NCBI GenBank assembly: GCA_039808885.1
Contig: JBDHTX010000007.1
Span: forward strand, 1-64,000
Origin: Dongia_A sp039808885
Lineage (GTDB): Bacteria; Pseudomonadota; Alphaproteobacteria; Dongiales; Dongiaceae
Reading direction: 5' to 3'
Length of the DNA stretch: 64,000 bases
In this document: positions 1-9,591 of the stretch, in pieces
Layout: the number at the start of each line of letters is the position of its first letter
Position numbering within the stretch: position 1 is the first letter of the stretch
The notes under the pieces: model-generated
Databases searched by the model: none
The model's input: only the letters and a program-made list of their open reading frames with translations
Told to the model about the DNA's origin: nothing
Made by a program: the position numbers and the translations under genes

Positions 1-177
1 GTGGGCGGCGGCCAGCAGCGCCTTCGACGGCACGCAGCCGTAGTTCAGGCAATCGCCGCCCATGGCGCCTTCCTCGACCAGCACGGTCGCGGCGCCGAGC
101 TGCGCCGCGCCGGCGGCGACCGACAGCCCCGCCGAGCCGGCGCCGATGACGCAGAGGTCGGGCGTCAGCGTGCGCAT
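1..177 (-). CDS. FAD-dependent pyridine nucleotide-disulfide oxidoreductase (mercuric reductase/lipoamide dehydrogenase-like), N-terminus only
   Basis: Only the first 59 residues lie in the window; the gene runs off the left edge. Visible are the Rossmann FAD-binding glycine motif (VIGAGSAGLS, about residues 10-19) and the redox-active disulfide motif GGDCLNYGCVPSK (about 40-52), in which the two Cys flank four residues as in lipoamide dehydrogenase and mercuric reductase. This is a soluble flavoenzyme that passes electrons from NAD(P)H through FAD to the disulfide; the substrate cannot be told from this fragment. The ATG overlaps the stop of the TVP38/TMEM64 gene (TGATG), so the two are translationally coupled. 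Pairs of this kind are common in bacteria. Confidence 0.88.
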   Translation of the reverse strand, partial: MRTLTPDLCVIGAGSAGLSVAAGAAQLGAATVLVEEGAMGGDCLNYGCVPSKALLAAAH

Positions 178-944
178 CACGGCGCGCCCCGCCGGCGGCG
201 CCAGTATTTCACCGCGACCGGCAGGGCCGCGAGCAGGCCGAGCCCGGTCAGGGCCATCTTCACTTCGGGGTTGAGCAGGCTGTGCCAGGTGAGCGCCGCA
301 TCGCCTTCGACGGCGATGCCGAGGCCGGCGCCGACGATGCTGTAGACCAGCGTGCCGGGAATGATGCCGAGCGCGGTGGTGGCGATGAACACGCCAAGCG
401 AGACGCCGAGGAAGGCCGGCACCAGATTGGCGACGAAGAACGGCACCACCGGCACCAGGCGCATCATCAGCAGATAGCTCCACTGGTTCTCGCCGAAGCC
501 GCGCTCGATCTTGCCGAGCCAGGGACCGGCATGCTCATGCAGGTATTCGCCGAGCGAGGTCTTGGCGGCGAGGAAGATGAGGCAGGCGCCGATCGTCGCC
601 GCCACCACGGTGACGCCGACCGCCGGCGCCACGCCGAACAGGAAGCCGGCGATGATGGTGAGCCAGACGGCCCCCGGCAGCGACAGCGCCACGAACAGCA
701 CGTAGATGCCGGCATAGATCAGCAGCGCCGTCAGGTAGTGGGCCGCCACGAAGGCCACGAGCTCCTCGTGATGCGCGCGCAGCCGGTCGAGGCTGACATA
801 GTGGTTGAGCCCGGAGGCGAAGAACAGGACCGTGCCCAGCACCAGCGCGCCGAGGGGCAGCCAGCGGCGCCAGCGGTGGCGCGGCGCGGTCTCGCCGTGC
901 GGTCGCACGGGACGTTCCGGCATCGGTTGGTCCGGTGTGATCAT
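177..944 (-). CDS. TVP38/TMEM64 (VTT-domain) family membrane protein
   Basis: 255 residues from the ATG at 944, which is preceded by a GGATCAGGG stretch; an upstream extension is possible but has no sign of coding. The protein has a short basic cytoplasmic N-terminus, a first membrane segment near residues 28-46, then the DedA/VTT-like core with the family-typical region around LPGAVWLTIIAGFLFG and the later MMRLVPVVPFFVANLVPAF segment, and ends in a basic tail (YWRRRR). It is an inner-membrane protein of the SNARE-associated/DedA superfamily, whose members are linked to lipid scrambling or membrane homeostasis; the exact role is unknown. It overlaps the downstream oxidoreductase by one base. 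Confidence 0.88.
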   Translation of the reverse strand: MITPDQPMPERPVRPHGETAPRHRWRRWLPLGALVLGTVLFFASGLNHYVSLDRLRAHHEELVAFVAAHYLTALLIYAGIYVLFVALSLPGAVWLTIIAGFLFGVAPAVGVTVVAATIGACLIFLAAKTSLGEYLHEHAGPWLGKIERGFGENQWSYLLMMRLVPVVPFFVANLVPAFLGVSLGVFIATTALGIIPGTLVYSIVGAGLGIAVEGDAALTWHSLLNPEVKMALTGLGLLAALPVAVKYWRRRRGAP

Positions 945-1125
945 CCCTGATCCGGTCCTGAAACAGCATGGGCCGCGCGGATGGCGTCCCCCGTTGCAAG
1001 ACGGACCACCCACAACCGATGTTAGCCGCCGGGGCGATGCTTGCCACTCACTAAGTGTTGAGCGGGTGCAACCATGCCCGAACGGCATGGAAGATCAGGG
1101 ATTTCGGACCCACAGCTTGTGGCAG

Positions 1126-1875
1126 CTAGGCCGCGACGCCCTGGCGCTTCGCGCGGCCGCGGCGAACCAGCTCGCCCCAGCGCTGGGTCACGGTCCGGCA
1201 GAACGAGGCGGCGCCGGCGCCGAATTGGGCCACGCCGTCCCGCGCGCGCTGCAGTTCCTGGTTGCCGCGTTCGTCGCCGAAGCGGCGGCGGATCGACTGG
1301 CCCGAGACGTCGAACCACTGATGCGCCAGGGCTTCGGACACCTCGAAATGGCACTGGAAGGCATAGGTGGTGTCGCCGAGGCGGAAAGCCTGGTTGCGGC
1401 AATCGGCGCCCTGCATCAAGTGCACGGCGCCCTGCGGCATCGCGAAGGTGTCTTCGTGCCACTGCATGATGCGGTGGCGCGGGGCGAGGCCCTGCAGCAG
1501 CGGATCCTGCCGGCCGGCCTCGGTCAATTCGACCTCGCGGAAGCCGAACTCGAACACGTCATGGCGCCACACCTTCTCGCCGAAGGCCCGCGCCAGCAGC
1601 TGGCTGCCGAGGCAGATGCCGAGCAGCGGCTTCTCCTCCGCGTGGAATTCGCGCAGCAGATCCAGCATCGGCTTGAAGACGGGATAGTTGACCTCGTCGC
1701 CGGCATGCTGCGGCCCGCCGAGAATGATGGCCGCGTCATGGCCCGCCGCATTTGCCGGCAGCGTGCCGCCGTCGCAGGGCAGCACCACGTCGAGGGTCGC
1801 GCCCGCGGCCTCGAGATGGTCGCCGACCAGGGAAGCCGGCGAATGGGCGTTGTTCTGGATGACCAGGATCTTCAT
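1126..1875 (-). CDS. Type 1 glutamine amidotransferase-like protein (GMP synthase GATase-like)
   Basis: 249 residues. The class I glutamine amidotransferase fold is clear: the nucleophile elbow GICLGSQ puts the catalytic Cys at 88, and YAFQCHFE supplies His176 and Glu178 of the triad. The ILGGPQHAGD segment near residue 52 matches the oxyanion strand of the family. No synthetase domain is attached, so this is a stand-alone GATase-like protein, possibly a gamma-glutamyl hydrolase or an amidase; homologues are usually annotated only as type 1 glutamine amidotransferase. It is soluble, with no signal peptide. Start is the ATG at 1875, at the end of a 153-base gap after the zinc permease gene. 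Confidence 0.88.
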   Translation of the reverse strand: MKILVIQNNAHSPASLVGDHLEAAGATLDVVLPCDGGTLPANAAGHDAAIILGGPQHAGDEVNYPVFKPMLDLLREFHAEEKPLLGICLGSQLLARAFGEKVWRHDVFEFGFREVELTEAGRQDPLLQGLAPRHRIMQWHEDTFAMPQGAVHLMQGADCRNQAFRLGDTTYAFQCHFEVSEALAHQWFDVSGQSIRRRFGDERGNQELQRARDGVAQFGAGAASFCRTVTQRWGELVRRGRAKRQGVAA

Positions 1876-2028
1876 GGATCGCGTTCTCCCCCGCGTTCTT
1901 GCGGCGCGGATGATGACTTAGCCCTCAAGGGGTGGCAATGCCCAGAAAGGCCGGGCAGCATTGCGTCGGGAGCGCTTGCCCGAACGCGCCATCGCGCCAG
2001 CCGGAAAAAGATGCCGCCGAATCAACCG

Positions 2029-2898
2029 CTAGTGTTCCAGGTGCCGGCGCGGCAGCAGGCGGCGCAGCAGCCCGCCATTCGCCCCCGCCAGCAGCGAGGC
2101 GACGTAGAGCGCGCCGGCGGCCAGGATCACCGACGGCCCCGAGGGCAGATCGGCATGATAGGAGACCAGCAGCCCGCCGATCGAGGCAGCACTGGCGACC
2201 AGGATGGCGACCGCGATCATGCGGCCGACCGAGATGGTCCACAGCCGCGCGGAAGCCGCGGGCAGCATCATCAGCCCCACCGCCATCAGGGTGCCCAGCG
2301 CCTGCATCGCCGCCACCATGTTGATGACGACCAGGGTGAGGAACAGCACATGGGCGAGGCCGCCGCGCCCGCCCACCGCCTTGAGGAAGGCGGGGTCGAA
2401 GCATTCGGCGATCAAGGTGCGATAGATCGCGGCCAGCACCAGGATGGTGAGGCTGGCCGTCGCCGCGATCAGCAGCAGCGCGTCGTCGGAGACGGCGAGC
2501 AGGGTGCCGAACAGGATGTGCAGCAGGTCGACATTGCTGCCCTTGAGCGAGACCAGCAGCACGCCGAGCGCCAGCGAGATGAGATAGAAGCCGGCCATCG
2601 CCGCGTCTTCCTTGAGCGGCGTGAGGCGGCTCATCCCGCCGGCCAGCAGCGCCACCAGCAGGGCCGCGGCCAGGCCGCCGAGGCTCATCGCCCAGAGCGA
2701 CAGGCCGGCGAGCAGGAAGCCGATCGCAGCGCCCGGCAGGATGGCATGCGACATCGCATCGCCCATCAGGCTCATCCGGCGCAGCACCAGGAAGCAGCCG
2801 ATCGGCCCGGCGCTGACCGAGAGCGCCAGGCAAGCCACCAGTGCGCGGCGCATGAAGCCGAATTCGAGCAGCGGCTGCAGGAAGAGATCGTAGAGCAT
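2029..2898 (-). CDS. znuB: Zinc/manganese-type ABC transporter permease (ZnuB/AztB-like)
   Basis: 289 residues, almost entirely hydrophobic, with about eight membrane helices and the ABC-3 permease family pattern, including the cytoplasmic region near LRRMSLMGDAMSHAILPG (about 40-57) typical of metal-chelate permeases. It forms the membrane channel of a metal importer with the ATPase encoded at 3213-3983. The gene lies 314 bases downstream of the ATPase on the same strand, separated by a large palindromic repeat. A Zur-type operator further upstream supports zinc as substrate. No periplasmic zinc-binding protein gene is present nearby, so it must be elsewhere in the genome. AztB is an alternative name. 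Confidence 0.88.
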   Translation of the reverse strand: MLYDLFLQPLLEFGFMRRALVACLALSVSAGPIGCFLVLRRMSLMGDAMSHAILPGAAIGFLLAGLSLWAMSLGGLAAALLVALLAGGMSRLTPLKEDAAMAGFYLISLALGVLLVSLKGSNVDLLHILFGTLLAVSDDALLLIAATASLTILVLAAIYRTLIAECFDPAFLKAVGGRGGLAHVLFLTLVVINMVAAMQALGTLMAVGLMMLPAASARLWTISVGRMIAVAILVASAASIGGLLVSYHADLPSGPSVILAAGALYVASLLAGANGGLLRRLLPRRHLEH

Positions 2899-2929
2899 CT
2901 AGGTCAACGCAAACTGCAAGCAAAAATGC

Positions 2930-3179
2930 CCTTCCCCCCTTGCGGGGGAAGGATGCGGAGGCTTAGCGAAACGCAGTTGAGCTTAACCGGAGCTGGATGA
3001 GGGGCAGCGCGCTGCCAAGCGCGCATCGCCGGAGGCGATACCTCGTGCCGCCCATGTGCGAGCTCATCATATCGCTTGCGCGATAGCGCGCCTAAAGGCG
3101 CGCGCCCCCTCATCCAGCTCCGCCTAGGCTCGCTTCGCTCGCCAAGGCTGCGCATCCTTCCCCCTCGAGGGGGGAAGGA
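2930..3179. repeat. Composite palindromic intergenic repeat (family A, GGGGGAAGG type)
   Basis: This fills most of the 314-base gap between the zinc ATPase and permease genes. Each end carries a short perfect hairpin (CCTTCCCCC...GGGGGAAGG at 2930-2952 and a near copy at 3157-3179), and about 75 bases inward from each end are inverted copies of one another (both read towards GGAGCTGGATGAGGGG). The middle holds further hairpins rich in GCGCGC. A closely related element lies at 42260-42445 and partly related ones at 36071-36251 and 38619-38722. It is a REP/MITE-like non-coding repeat; no transposase is seen. Being inside an operon it may attenuate or stabilise the permease mRNA. Confidence 0.85.
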
Positions 3180-3212
3180 AGTCCACTCGCGGATACAAGG
3201 AAGCGGCACCAT

Positions 3213-3983
3213 CTAACGCTCGCACACCGCCGCGGGATCGGTCCAGTTGTCGGCGAGCGTGCGGGCGCGGGCCAGATTGGCCTCGGTCACCACCTCGGCC
3301 GAATCGCCCCAGGCGACCAGCTCGCGCGCCATCAGCAGCGCCTGCGGGAAGTCGCGCTTCACATGCTCCAGGTCGTGCAGGGCGGCGATCACCGTGCGGC
3401 CGGCCCGGTGCCAGTCCAGCACGATGCGCATGAGATCGGCGCTGGTCTTCTGGTCGACGGCGTTGAACGGCTCGTCGAGCAGGATCACCGATGCCTCCTG
3501 CACCATCAGCCGGGCGAACAGGACGCGCTGGAACTGGCCGACCGAGAGCTTGCCGATCGGCTGCGCCTCGAGGCCCTGCAAGCCCACGGCGGCGATCGCG
3601 GCGGTGCTGGTGGCGCGGTCGGCGGCGCCGATGCGCTTCAGGGCGCCCACCTTGCGCCAATGGCCGAAATCGACCACGTCGATCACCCGCAGCGGGAAGC
3701 CGCGGTCGACATCGACGACCTGTGGCAGATAGGCGACCTTGGCGCGCGGAATGGCGAATGCGATGGCGCCGTGGCTTACCGGCAGGACGCCGGCGATCGC
3801 CTTCAACAGCGTGCTCTTGCCCGCGCCATTGGGGCCGATCAGCGCGGTGAGGCTGCCAGGCGCGAAGCCGCCGCTGAGATGATGCACGACCGGATGGCGG
3901 TCATAGGCGATGGTGACGTCGGAGAGCCGCAGGATGGCGGCGGCATCCAGCGGCGCCGCAGGGCGATGGGCGTGATCGTGCAT
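3213..3983 (-). CDS. znuC: Zinc-type ABC transporter ATP-binding protein (ZnuC/AztA-like)
   Basis: 256 residues. Walker A GPNGAGKST is at 50-58, the signature is LSVGQ at 146-150 (Val replacing the usual first Gly), Walker B VILLDEP at 166-172 and the switch His is 203. The N-terminus begins MHDHAHRP, a small His-rich tip that could bind metal. The protein is the cytoplasmic ATPase of a metal importer with the permease at 2029-2898. It is the second gene of a leftward unit that starts at the small peptide gene 55 bases upstream and is headed by a Zur-like box at 4195-4207. Substrate zinc is inferred from the operator and the family. Confidence 0.9.
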   Translation of the reverse strand: MHDHAHRPAAPLDAAAILRLSDVTIAYDRHPVVHHLSGGFAPGSLTALIGPNGAGKSTLLKAIAGVLPVSHGAIAFAIPRAKVAYLPQVVDVDRGFPLRVIDVVDFGHWRKVGALKRIGAADRATSTAAIAAVGLQGLEAQPIGKLSVGQFQRVLFARLMVQEASVILLDEPFNAVDQKTSADLMRIVLDWHRAGRTVIAALHDLEHVKRDFPQALLMARELVAWGDSAEVVTEANLARARTLADNWTDPAAVCER

Positions 3984-4038
3984 GGCGCTTGCGCGGGCCG
4001 CGCCTAGGGCCGGGCCGGGATCCGGCGGCCGGCGCGCA

Positions 4039-4167
4039 TCAGACCGCCCACCACACCAGGGCCCAGAGCAGCGCCAGCGCCACGCCGACGGCGGCCAGGC
4101 GCCGTCCGGCGCCCCAGCACAGGATCGTTTCGCTGCCCATCGTTTCGCCGCCCGACGTGATCCGCAT
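4039..4167 (-). CDS. Small single-helix membrane peptide, first gene of the zinc-transport unit
   Basis: 42 residues if the ATG at 4167 is used (CAGGA lies about 11 bases upstream); an inner ATG at 4140 would give 33 residues. The C-terminal two thirds is one hydrophobic helix (RLAAVGVALALLWALVWWAV) ending directly at the stop, with a short polar N-terminus containing one Cys. I do not recognise a family. Its position immediately downstream of the Zur-like box and 55 bases before the ABC ATPase suggests it is zinc-regulated and may be a small accessory subunit or a leader peptide. It could also be a chance reading frame in leader RNA. Confidence 0.5.
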   Translation of the reverse strand: MRITSGGETMGSETILCWGAGRRLAAVGVALALLWALVWWAV

Positions 4168-4194
4168 GACCCGGCATCCTGAAAGAAGGGCTCC

Positions 4195-4207
4195 GTTATA
4201 ACATAAC
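4195..4207 (-). promoter_or_regulatory. Zur-type operator (GTTATAACATAAC)
   Basis: The 13-base near-palindrome GTTAT-N3-ATAAC matches the zinc-uptake regulator box known from alphaproteobacteria (GTTATNNNATAAC). It sits 28-40 bases upstream of the small peptide gene and downstream of the converging end of the kinase gene at 4245, so the only unit it can control is the leftward zinc transporter. Expected behaviour is repression by Zn-loaded Zur and derepression under zinc starvation. The match is seen directly; the regulator itself is not in this window. Confidence 0.82.
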
Positions 4208-4244
4208 ATTTGCAGCCGGGAAGGATTTTGATTCACGCGCTATT

Positions 4245-5552
<1,308 letters not shown>

Positions 5553-5712
5553 TAGTTAAGGAAACTTGCGCGGGCGTTAATCGAAGCCCCGCATTGCATG
5601 ACATTTGCATGACAGATGCTCTGGAAACGCCTGCGGGACAGGCATTACTTCGCCCTACGACATAACGCTGCGTCTTGCGCCGCCGCGCGAAGCCGTGCTT
5701 GCGCCGGCTCTG

Positions 5713-5753
5713 AAAAAGCTTCGGCCTGCGCCGACGGGGAGTCGACGCAGGCC
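5713..5753 (-). terminator. Rho-independent terminator
   Basis: On the minus strand a perfect 8-base stem (GGCCTGCG/CGCAGGCC, 23-base loop region that can pair further) is followed by GAAGCTTTTT. It lies about 47 bases past the stop of the metalloprotease gene at 5800 and is oriented to end its transcript. The rest of the 247-base gap up to the kinase start at 5552 shows nothing else I can name. Confidence 0.75.
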
Positions 5754-5799
5754 GTCTCGAGGAGAGAGGTGTTAGACGAGACGCCGCGGCCGTACGAAA

Positions 5800-6582
5800 T
5801 CAGCGGCCGTAGCGGTAGAGATCGGTGCCGTTTTCCTCCAGCCATTCGCGCGCGCCGTCGACCGTGCGGCAGATCTCGCCGCAGAGCTTCCAGAAACGCG
5901 GGCCGTGATTCATTTCGCGCAGATGCGCGACCTCGTGCGCGACCACGTAGTCCATCACGTGACGCGGCGCGAGGATGAGACGCCAGGAAAAGGAGAGCAC
6001 GCCGTCGGTGGTGCAGCTGCCCCACCGGCTCTTGGTGTCGCGCAGGATGACGCGCTTGACGCTCTTGCCGATCTGCTCGGCCTTGGCGCGGGCGCGCGCC
6101 TCGATCTCGCGGCGCGCCTCCAGCTTCAGCCAGTCGGCGACGCGGCGCGCGACATGGTCCTCATGCCCGGCGACGTGGATCTCCTGGTCTTCGCACCACA
6201 CCACGCCGCGCGCATTGGCGCGGTGGCGGATGCGATGCGGCACGCCGAGGAAGGGCACCGTGCTGCCATGGGCGAACGAGACCGTCTCGGGCAGCTGATC
6301 GAGGCGTTCCTCGATCCATTCCTTGTTCGAGAGCGCGAAACGGCGGCCTTCGTCACGCGATGTGCGTTTTGGCAGCACCACCACGATACGCGAAGCGCCG
6401 TAATCGAGGCGCAGGATGATGCGGCGCGCGCGGCGGTTCTCCTGATAGACCAGCGGCACCTTGCGATCATCGAAATTCATCAGCTGGAGATCGGCCGCCT
6501 CGTTCATGCGGCGCCGCTTCGCGGCCGCTTTCACGCGCCCGCGCTTGCCGGATTTTCCGCGATTTTCCAAGGCTTTCGGCAT
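5800..6582 (-). CDS. YgjP-like M48-type zinc metallopeptidase (DUF45 family)
   Basis: 260 residues from the ATG at 6582. The C-terminal third carries the zinc site HEVAHLREMNH (His216, Glu217, His220, His226) preceded by the family-typical segment KSRWGSCTTDGVLSFSWRLI (about 184-203). The N-terminus is strongly basic. The family (YgjP, DUF45, SprT/wss-like fold) is predicted to hydrolyse peptides using zinc; physiological substrates are generally unknown. It is soluble. A TTG 15 bases upstream could also start translation. A terminator follows at 5713-5753. Confidence 0.86.
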   Translation of the reverse strand: MPKALENRGKSGKRGRVKAAAKRRRMNEAADLQLMNFDDRKVPLVYQENRRARRIILRLDYGASRIVVVLPKRTSRDEGRRFALSNKEWIEERLDQLPETVSFAHGSTVPFLGVPHRIRHRANARGVVWCEDQEIHVAGHEDHVARRVADWLKLEARREIEARARAKAEQIGKSVKRVILRDTKSRWGSCTTDGVLSFSWRLILAPRHVMDYVVAHEVAHLREMNHGPRFWKLCGEICRTVDGAREWLEENGTDLYRYGR

Positions 6583-6651
6583 GACCGTCCCAAGCAACCC
6601 GTCCGCTCTCGACGATCAGAATACGGCCCCGGCTCGGCCGGTTTCAACCGA

Positions 6652-7527
6652 TTACGCCTTTTTTCGAGCGCCTCCCGAAGCGCCCCCGGCGGCACCCTGT
6701 TCGGCCGCGATAAGGGCCTGTTTTCGCTCACTTCCCCAGGCATAGCCACCGAGTTTTCCGTCATTACGCAAAACGCGGTGACAGGGAATGGCGATGGCCA
6801 CGGGATTGTTGGCACAGGCATTGCCTACGGCGCGCATGGCGGCCGGGCGGCCGATGGCGGCGGCGATCTCGGCATAGGACCGGGTCTCGCCGCGCGGGAT
6901 CCGGCGCAGCTCTTCCCACACCTGGCGCTGGAAGGCGGTGGCGCGGATGTCGAGCGGCAGGTCGCGGTGCGGCGCGCGGCCCTCGAGCCGGCGCAGGATC
7001 TCGCGCAGGAAGGTCTCCAGCGCGTCGTCGTCACGGTCGATCTGCGCGGCGCCGAATTCGTCGCGCAGATGGCGCACCATCTTCGCCTCGCTGTCGCCGA
7101 GCTCGACGCGGCAGAGGCCCTTTTCCGTCGCCGCCACCAGCACCAGGCCGAGGCTGCAGGACGCGAGGCCATAGCGGATCTGCTGGCCCTGCCCGTCGCG
7201 CGCGTAATTTGCCGGCGTCATGCCGAGGGCACCGGCGGCGCGCTCATAGACGCGGCTGGAGGAGCCGTAGCCCGCCTCGAAGGTGGCGCCGGCGACGCCG
7301 CCGCCGCTCTTCAGGCCGCGGCGCAGGCGCTTCATGCGCAGTGCGTCGTCGTATTGCCGCGGACTGACGCCCAGCACGCGCTTGAACTGGCGCTGCAGGT
7401 GCCAGGGCGAGACGCCGGTGTGGTCGCCCAGCTCCTTCAGGCTCACCGGGCCGTCGGCTTCTTCCTCGGAACGGCGCTCGATATAGGCGGCGGCTTCGCG
7501 CACCGCGCTGACGATCTGCTCGGACAT
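6652..7527 (-). CDS. Ada-like protein: AraC-type HTH fused to methylated-DNA-protein-cysteine methyltransferase
   Basis: 291 residues from the ATG at 7527, which has AGGAAA nine bases upstream; an ATG at 7557 has none. An AraC-type helix-turn-helix (about 26-115) is followed by the O6-alkylguanine transferase fold with the active-site motif IPCHRV (acceptor Cys249), the recognition helix region RAVGNACANNP and the family-typical FQRQVWEELRRIPRGET segment. It removes alkyl groups from guanine by irreversible transfer to Cys249. It lacks the N-terminal zinc domain of E. coli Ada that accepts methylphosphotriester methyl groups, so the classical adaptive-response switch is probably absent. Confidence 0.92.
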   Translation of the reverse strand: MSEQIVSAVREAAAYIERRSEEEADGPVSLKELGDHTGVSPWHLQRQFKRVLGVSPRQYDDALRMKRLRRGLKSGGGVAGATFEAGYGSSSRVYERAAGALGMTPANYARDGQGQQIRYGLASCSLGLVLVAATEKGLCRVELGDSEAKMVRHLRDEFGAAQIDRDDDALETFLREILRRLEGRAPHRDLPLDIRATAFQRQVWEELRRIPRGETRSYAEIAAAIGRPAAMRAVGNACANNPVAIAIPCHRVLRNDGKLGGYAWGSERKQALIAAEQGAAGGASGGARKKA

Positions 7528-7653
7528 GGCGTTCGCTTTCCTGGCTCGCGTGGTCATGGCCGATATCTAGGTCCTTGGGGGCGCCGCCGCTATCCGAGGC
7601 TTGCGCGGAAAAATGCGCGCGATTCCAGGGGGATGCAAGCGCCGCGACGGGCG

Positions 7654-8094
7654 CTACATCCATTCGACGAGATGATCCTCGAGATCCCCGGCCTCGGTCT
7701 CGGAGATGACCCGGCCGCGCACCGAAACGCCCGCCTTGTGGACGGCCTTGCGGTCGCCGCAGACCAGGTGATGCCAGTCGTAGAGATCCTTGCCCTCCGC
7801 CACCAGCCGGTAGGCGCAGGTGGCCGGCAACCAGCGCAGCTTCCTCACGTTGCGCGGCGTCAGCTGCACGCAATCCTTCACGTGCTTGTGGCGCTCGGGA
7901 TATTTCGTGCACTGGCAGCTCTTGGTGTCGAGCAGCTTGCACACGACGTTGGTGAAATAGAGCTTGTCGGTGTCGACGTCGATCAGCTTGTTGAGGCAGC
8001 ACTTGCCGCAGCCGTCGCACAGGCTCTCCCACTCGGCCTGGGTCATCTGGCCGAGCTTCTTGGTCTTCCAGAAGGGCTGGTCACTGGCGGGCAT
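7654..8094 (-). CDS. YcgN family cysteine-cluster protein (UPF0260)
   Basis: 146 residues. The cysteine pattern is that of the UPF0260/YkgJ-like zinc- or iron-chelating family: LCDGCGKCCLNK near residues 25-36, then Cys residues in the TNVVCKLLDTKSCQCTKYP segment and near KDCVQL. These clusters may bind Fe-S or zinc; function is not established. The protein is soluble and its length matches the family. It lies alone between the Ada-like gene and phaZ on the same strand, with a 39-base gap to phaZ. Confidence 0.9.
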   Translation of the reverse strand: MPASDQPFWKTKKLGQMTQAEWESLCDGCGKCCLNKLIDVDTDKLYFTNVVCKLLDTKSCQCTKYPERHKHVKDCVQLTPRNVRKLRWLPATCAYRLVAEGKDLYDWHHLVCGDRKAVHKAGVSVRGRVISETEAGDLEDHLVEWM

Positions 8095-8133
8095 CTGAAC
8101 CGAGCATATCGCTTGTTGCGCGCGGCGGCGAGT

Positions 8134-9357
8134 CTAGCGCAGCCCGCGCACGAAATCCGCCCAGGCGGGATAGATGAACTGGCGCCATTTGCGGCCGTTG
8201 AAGATGCCGTAATGGCCGACGCCTTCCTGCTCGAAATGCCGCCGCCGCGCGGGCGGGATGCGGGTGCAGAGACCGTGCGCCGCCTTGGTCTGGCCGAGGC
8301 CGGAGATGTCGTCGAGCTCGCCTTCGATGGTCATCAGCGCGGTCTTCTCGATCGCCGCCGGCTCGACCTTCTCGCCGCGATGGGTGAACTTGCCCTCGGG
8401 CAGCGAATGCTCCTGGAACACGTGGCGGATGGTGTCGAGGTAGAAGTCGGCCGAGAGGTCCATGACCGAGAGGTATTCGTCGTAGAAGCGCCGATGCGCC
8501 GCGGCGCTCTCGCCGTCGCCCTGCACCAGGTGATGGAAGAACTCGATATGCGAGGTGACGTGGCGCTCCGGGTTCATCGACATGAAGCCGCCGAGCTGCA
8601 GGAAGCCGGGATAGACCCGGCGCATGGCGCCCGGGTAGTGCGGCGGCACCGAATCGATCACCTTGCGCTCGAACCAGGCGAGCTCCTGGCTGGTGCCCAT
8701 GCGGTTGACCGCGGTTGGGTTGACGCGGGTGTCGACCGGACCGCCCATCAGCGTGATGCTGGCCGGTGCGGCCGGATCGCGCATCGCCGCCATGATCGCG
8801 GCGGCGGCCAAAACCGGCGGCGAGGGCTGGCACACCGCCATCACATGGGTGCCGGGGCCCAGCACGCGCAGGAAGTCGATGACGTAGTCGATGTAGTCGG
8901 CAAGGTCGAAGCCGCCCTGGGCCAGCGGCACCATGCGCGCGTCGATCCAGTCGGTGATGTAGACATCGTGCTTCGGCAGCAGCGTCTCCACCGTGCCGCG
9001 CAGCAGCGTCGCGTGGTGGCCGGACATCGGCGCCACCACCAGCACGCGCGGGTCGTCATGGGCGCGCTTCAGGTCGCGGGCGAAATGCAGCAGGTGGCAG
9101 AACGGCTTTTCCGCGACGACCACCGGCTCGATGGCGGTGGGCTTGCCGTCGATCTCGACCAGGTCCAGGCCGAAGGCCGGCTTGCGGCGATTCTGCGCGG
9201 CGCGGTCGAACAGCTCGAAGAAGGCGGCCGCGGCGCGGCCCGGCGTGGTGTAGGAATGCGGCAGCCAGGGATGGGTCAGCATCTGGTGCATCAGCCGCGC
9301 GGTCATCCGCGCCGGCGCCAGGCTGGCGTAATGGGCCTCGATCGCTTGATAGAGCAT
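8134..9357 (-). CDS. phaZ: Intracellular polyhydroxyalkanoate (PHB) depolymerase
   Basis: 407 residues from the ATG at 9357, preceded by AAAGGAACGGGC; a longer start nine codons upstream is less likely. The protein matches the intracellular PHB depolymerase family throughout, with the alpha/beta-hydrolase nucleophile elbow region AVCQPSPP placing Cys176 where this family uses Cys instead of Ser, and the conserved C-terminal GVGHYGIFNGRKWR carrying the catalytic His. It mobilises stored polyhydroxybutyrate granules in the cytoplasm into 3-hydroxybutyrate oligomers. No PHB synthase or phasin gene is in the window. Confidence 0.93.
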   Translation of the reverse strand: MLYQAIEAHYASLAPARMTARLMHQMLTHPWLPHSYTTPGRAAAAFFELFDRAAQNRRKPAFGLDLVEIDGKPTAIEPVVVAEKPFCHLLHFARDLKRAHDDPRVLVVAPMSGHHATLLRGTVETLLPKHDVYITDWIDARMVPLAQGGFDLADYIDYVIDFLRVLGPGTHVMAVCQPSPPVLAAAAIMAAMRDPAAPASITLMGGPVDTRVNPTAVNRMGTSQELAWFERKVIDSVPPHYPGAMRRVYPGFLQLGGFMSMNPERHVTSHIEFFHHLVQGDGESAAAHRRFYDEYLSVMDLSADFYLDTIRHVFQEHSLPEGKFTHRGEKVEPAAIEKTALMTIEGELDDISGLGQTKAAHGLCTRIPPARRRHFEQEGVGHYGIFNGRKWRQFIYPAWADFVRGLR

Positions 9358-9591
9358 GCCCGTTCCTTTGCGCTCCATCGCCACGGCCAGAATCGGCGCG
9401 GCGACTCGCCCGCCCCATATTCCCCCGGAGCGGTTGAAGAGACGTTACGAATCAATGGATTCCCGCGCAACTATCCTTTTGTCGGAGGTGGCGGGGCCGA
9501 GCCACGCGTCTGAAGCGCGGCTGGATTGCGGAAATCGCCGTTCCCGGAACGACAGGCCGCGAAAAGCGCGCCCGGTTGCGAGGTGCGCGGT

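Noticed and set aside
5905..9513. A 1202-codon open frame on the plus strand
   Set aside because: It lies opposite the metalloprotease, Ada-like, YcgN-like and phaZ genes, which have recognisable motifs; the translation is His/Arg/Asp-rich without any domain. Long antisense frames are expected in this GC-rich DNA.
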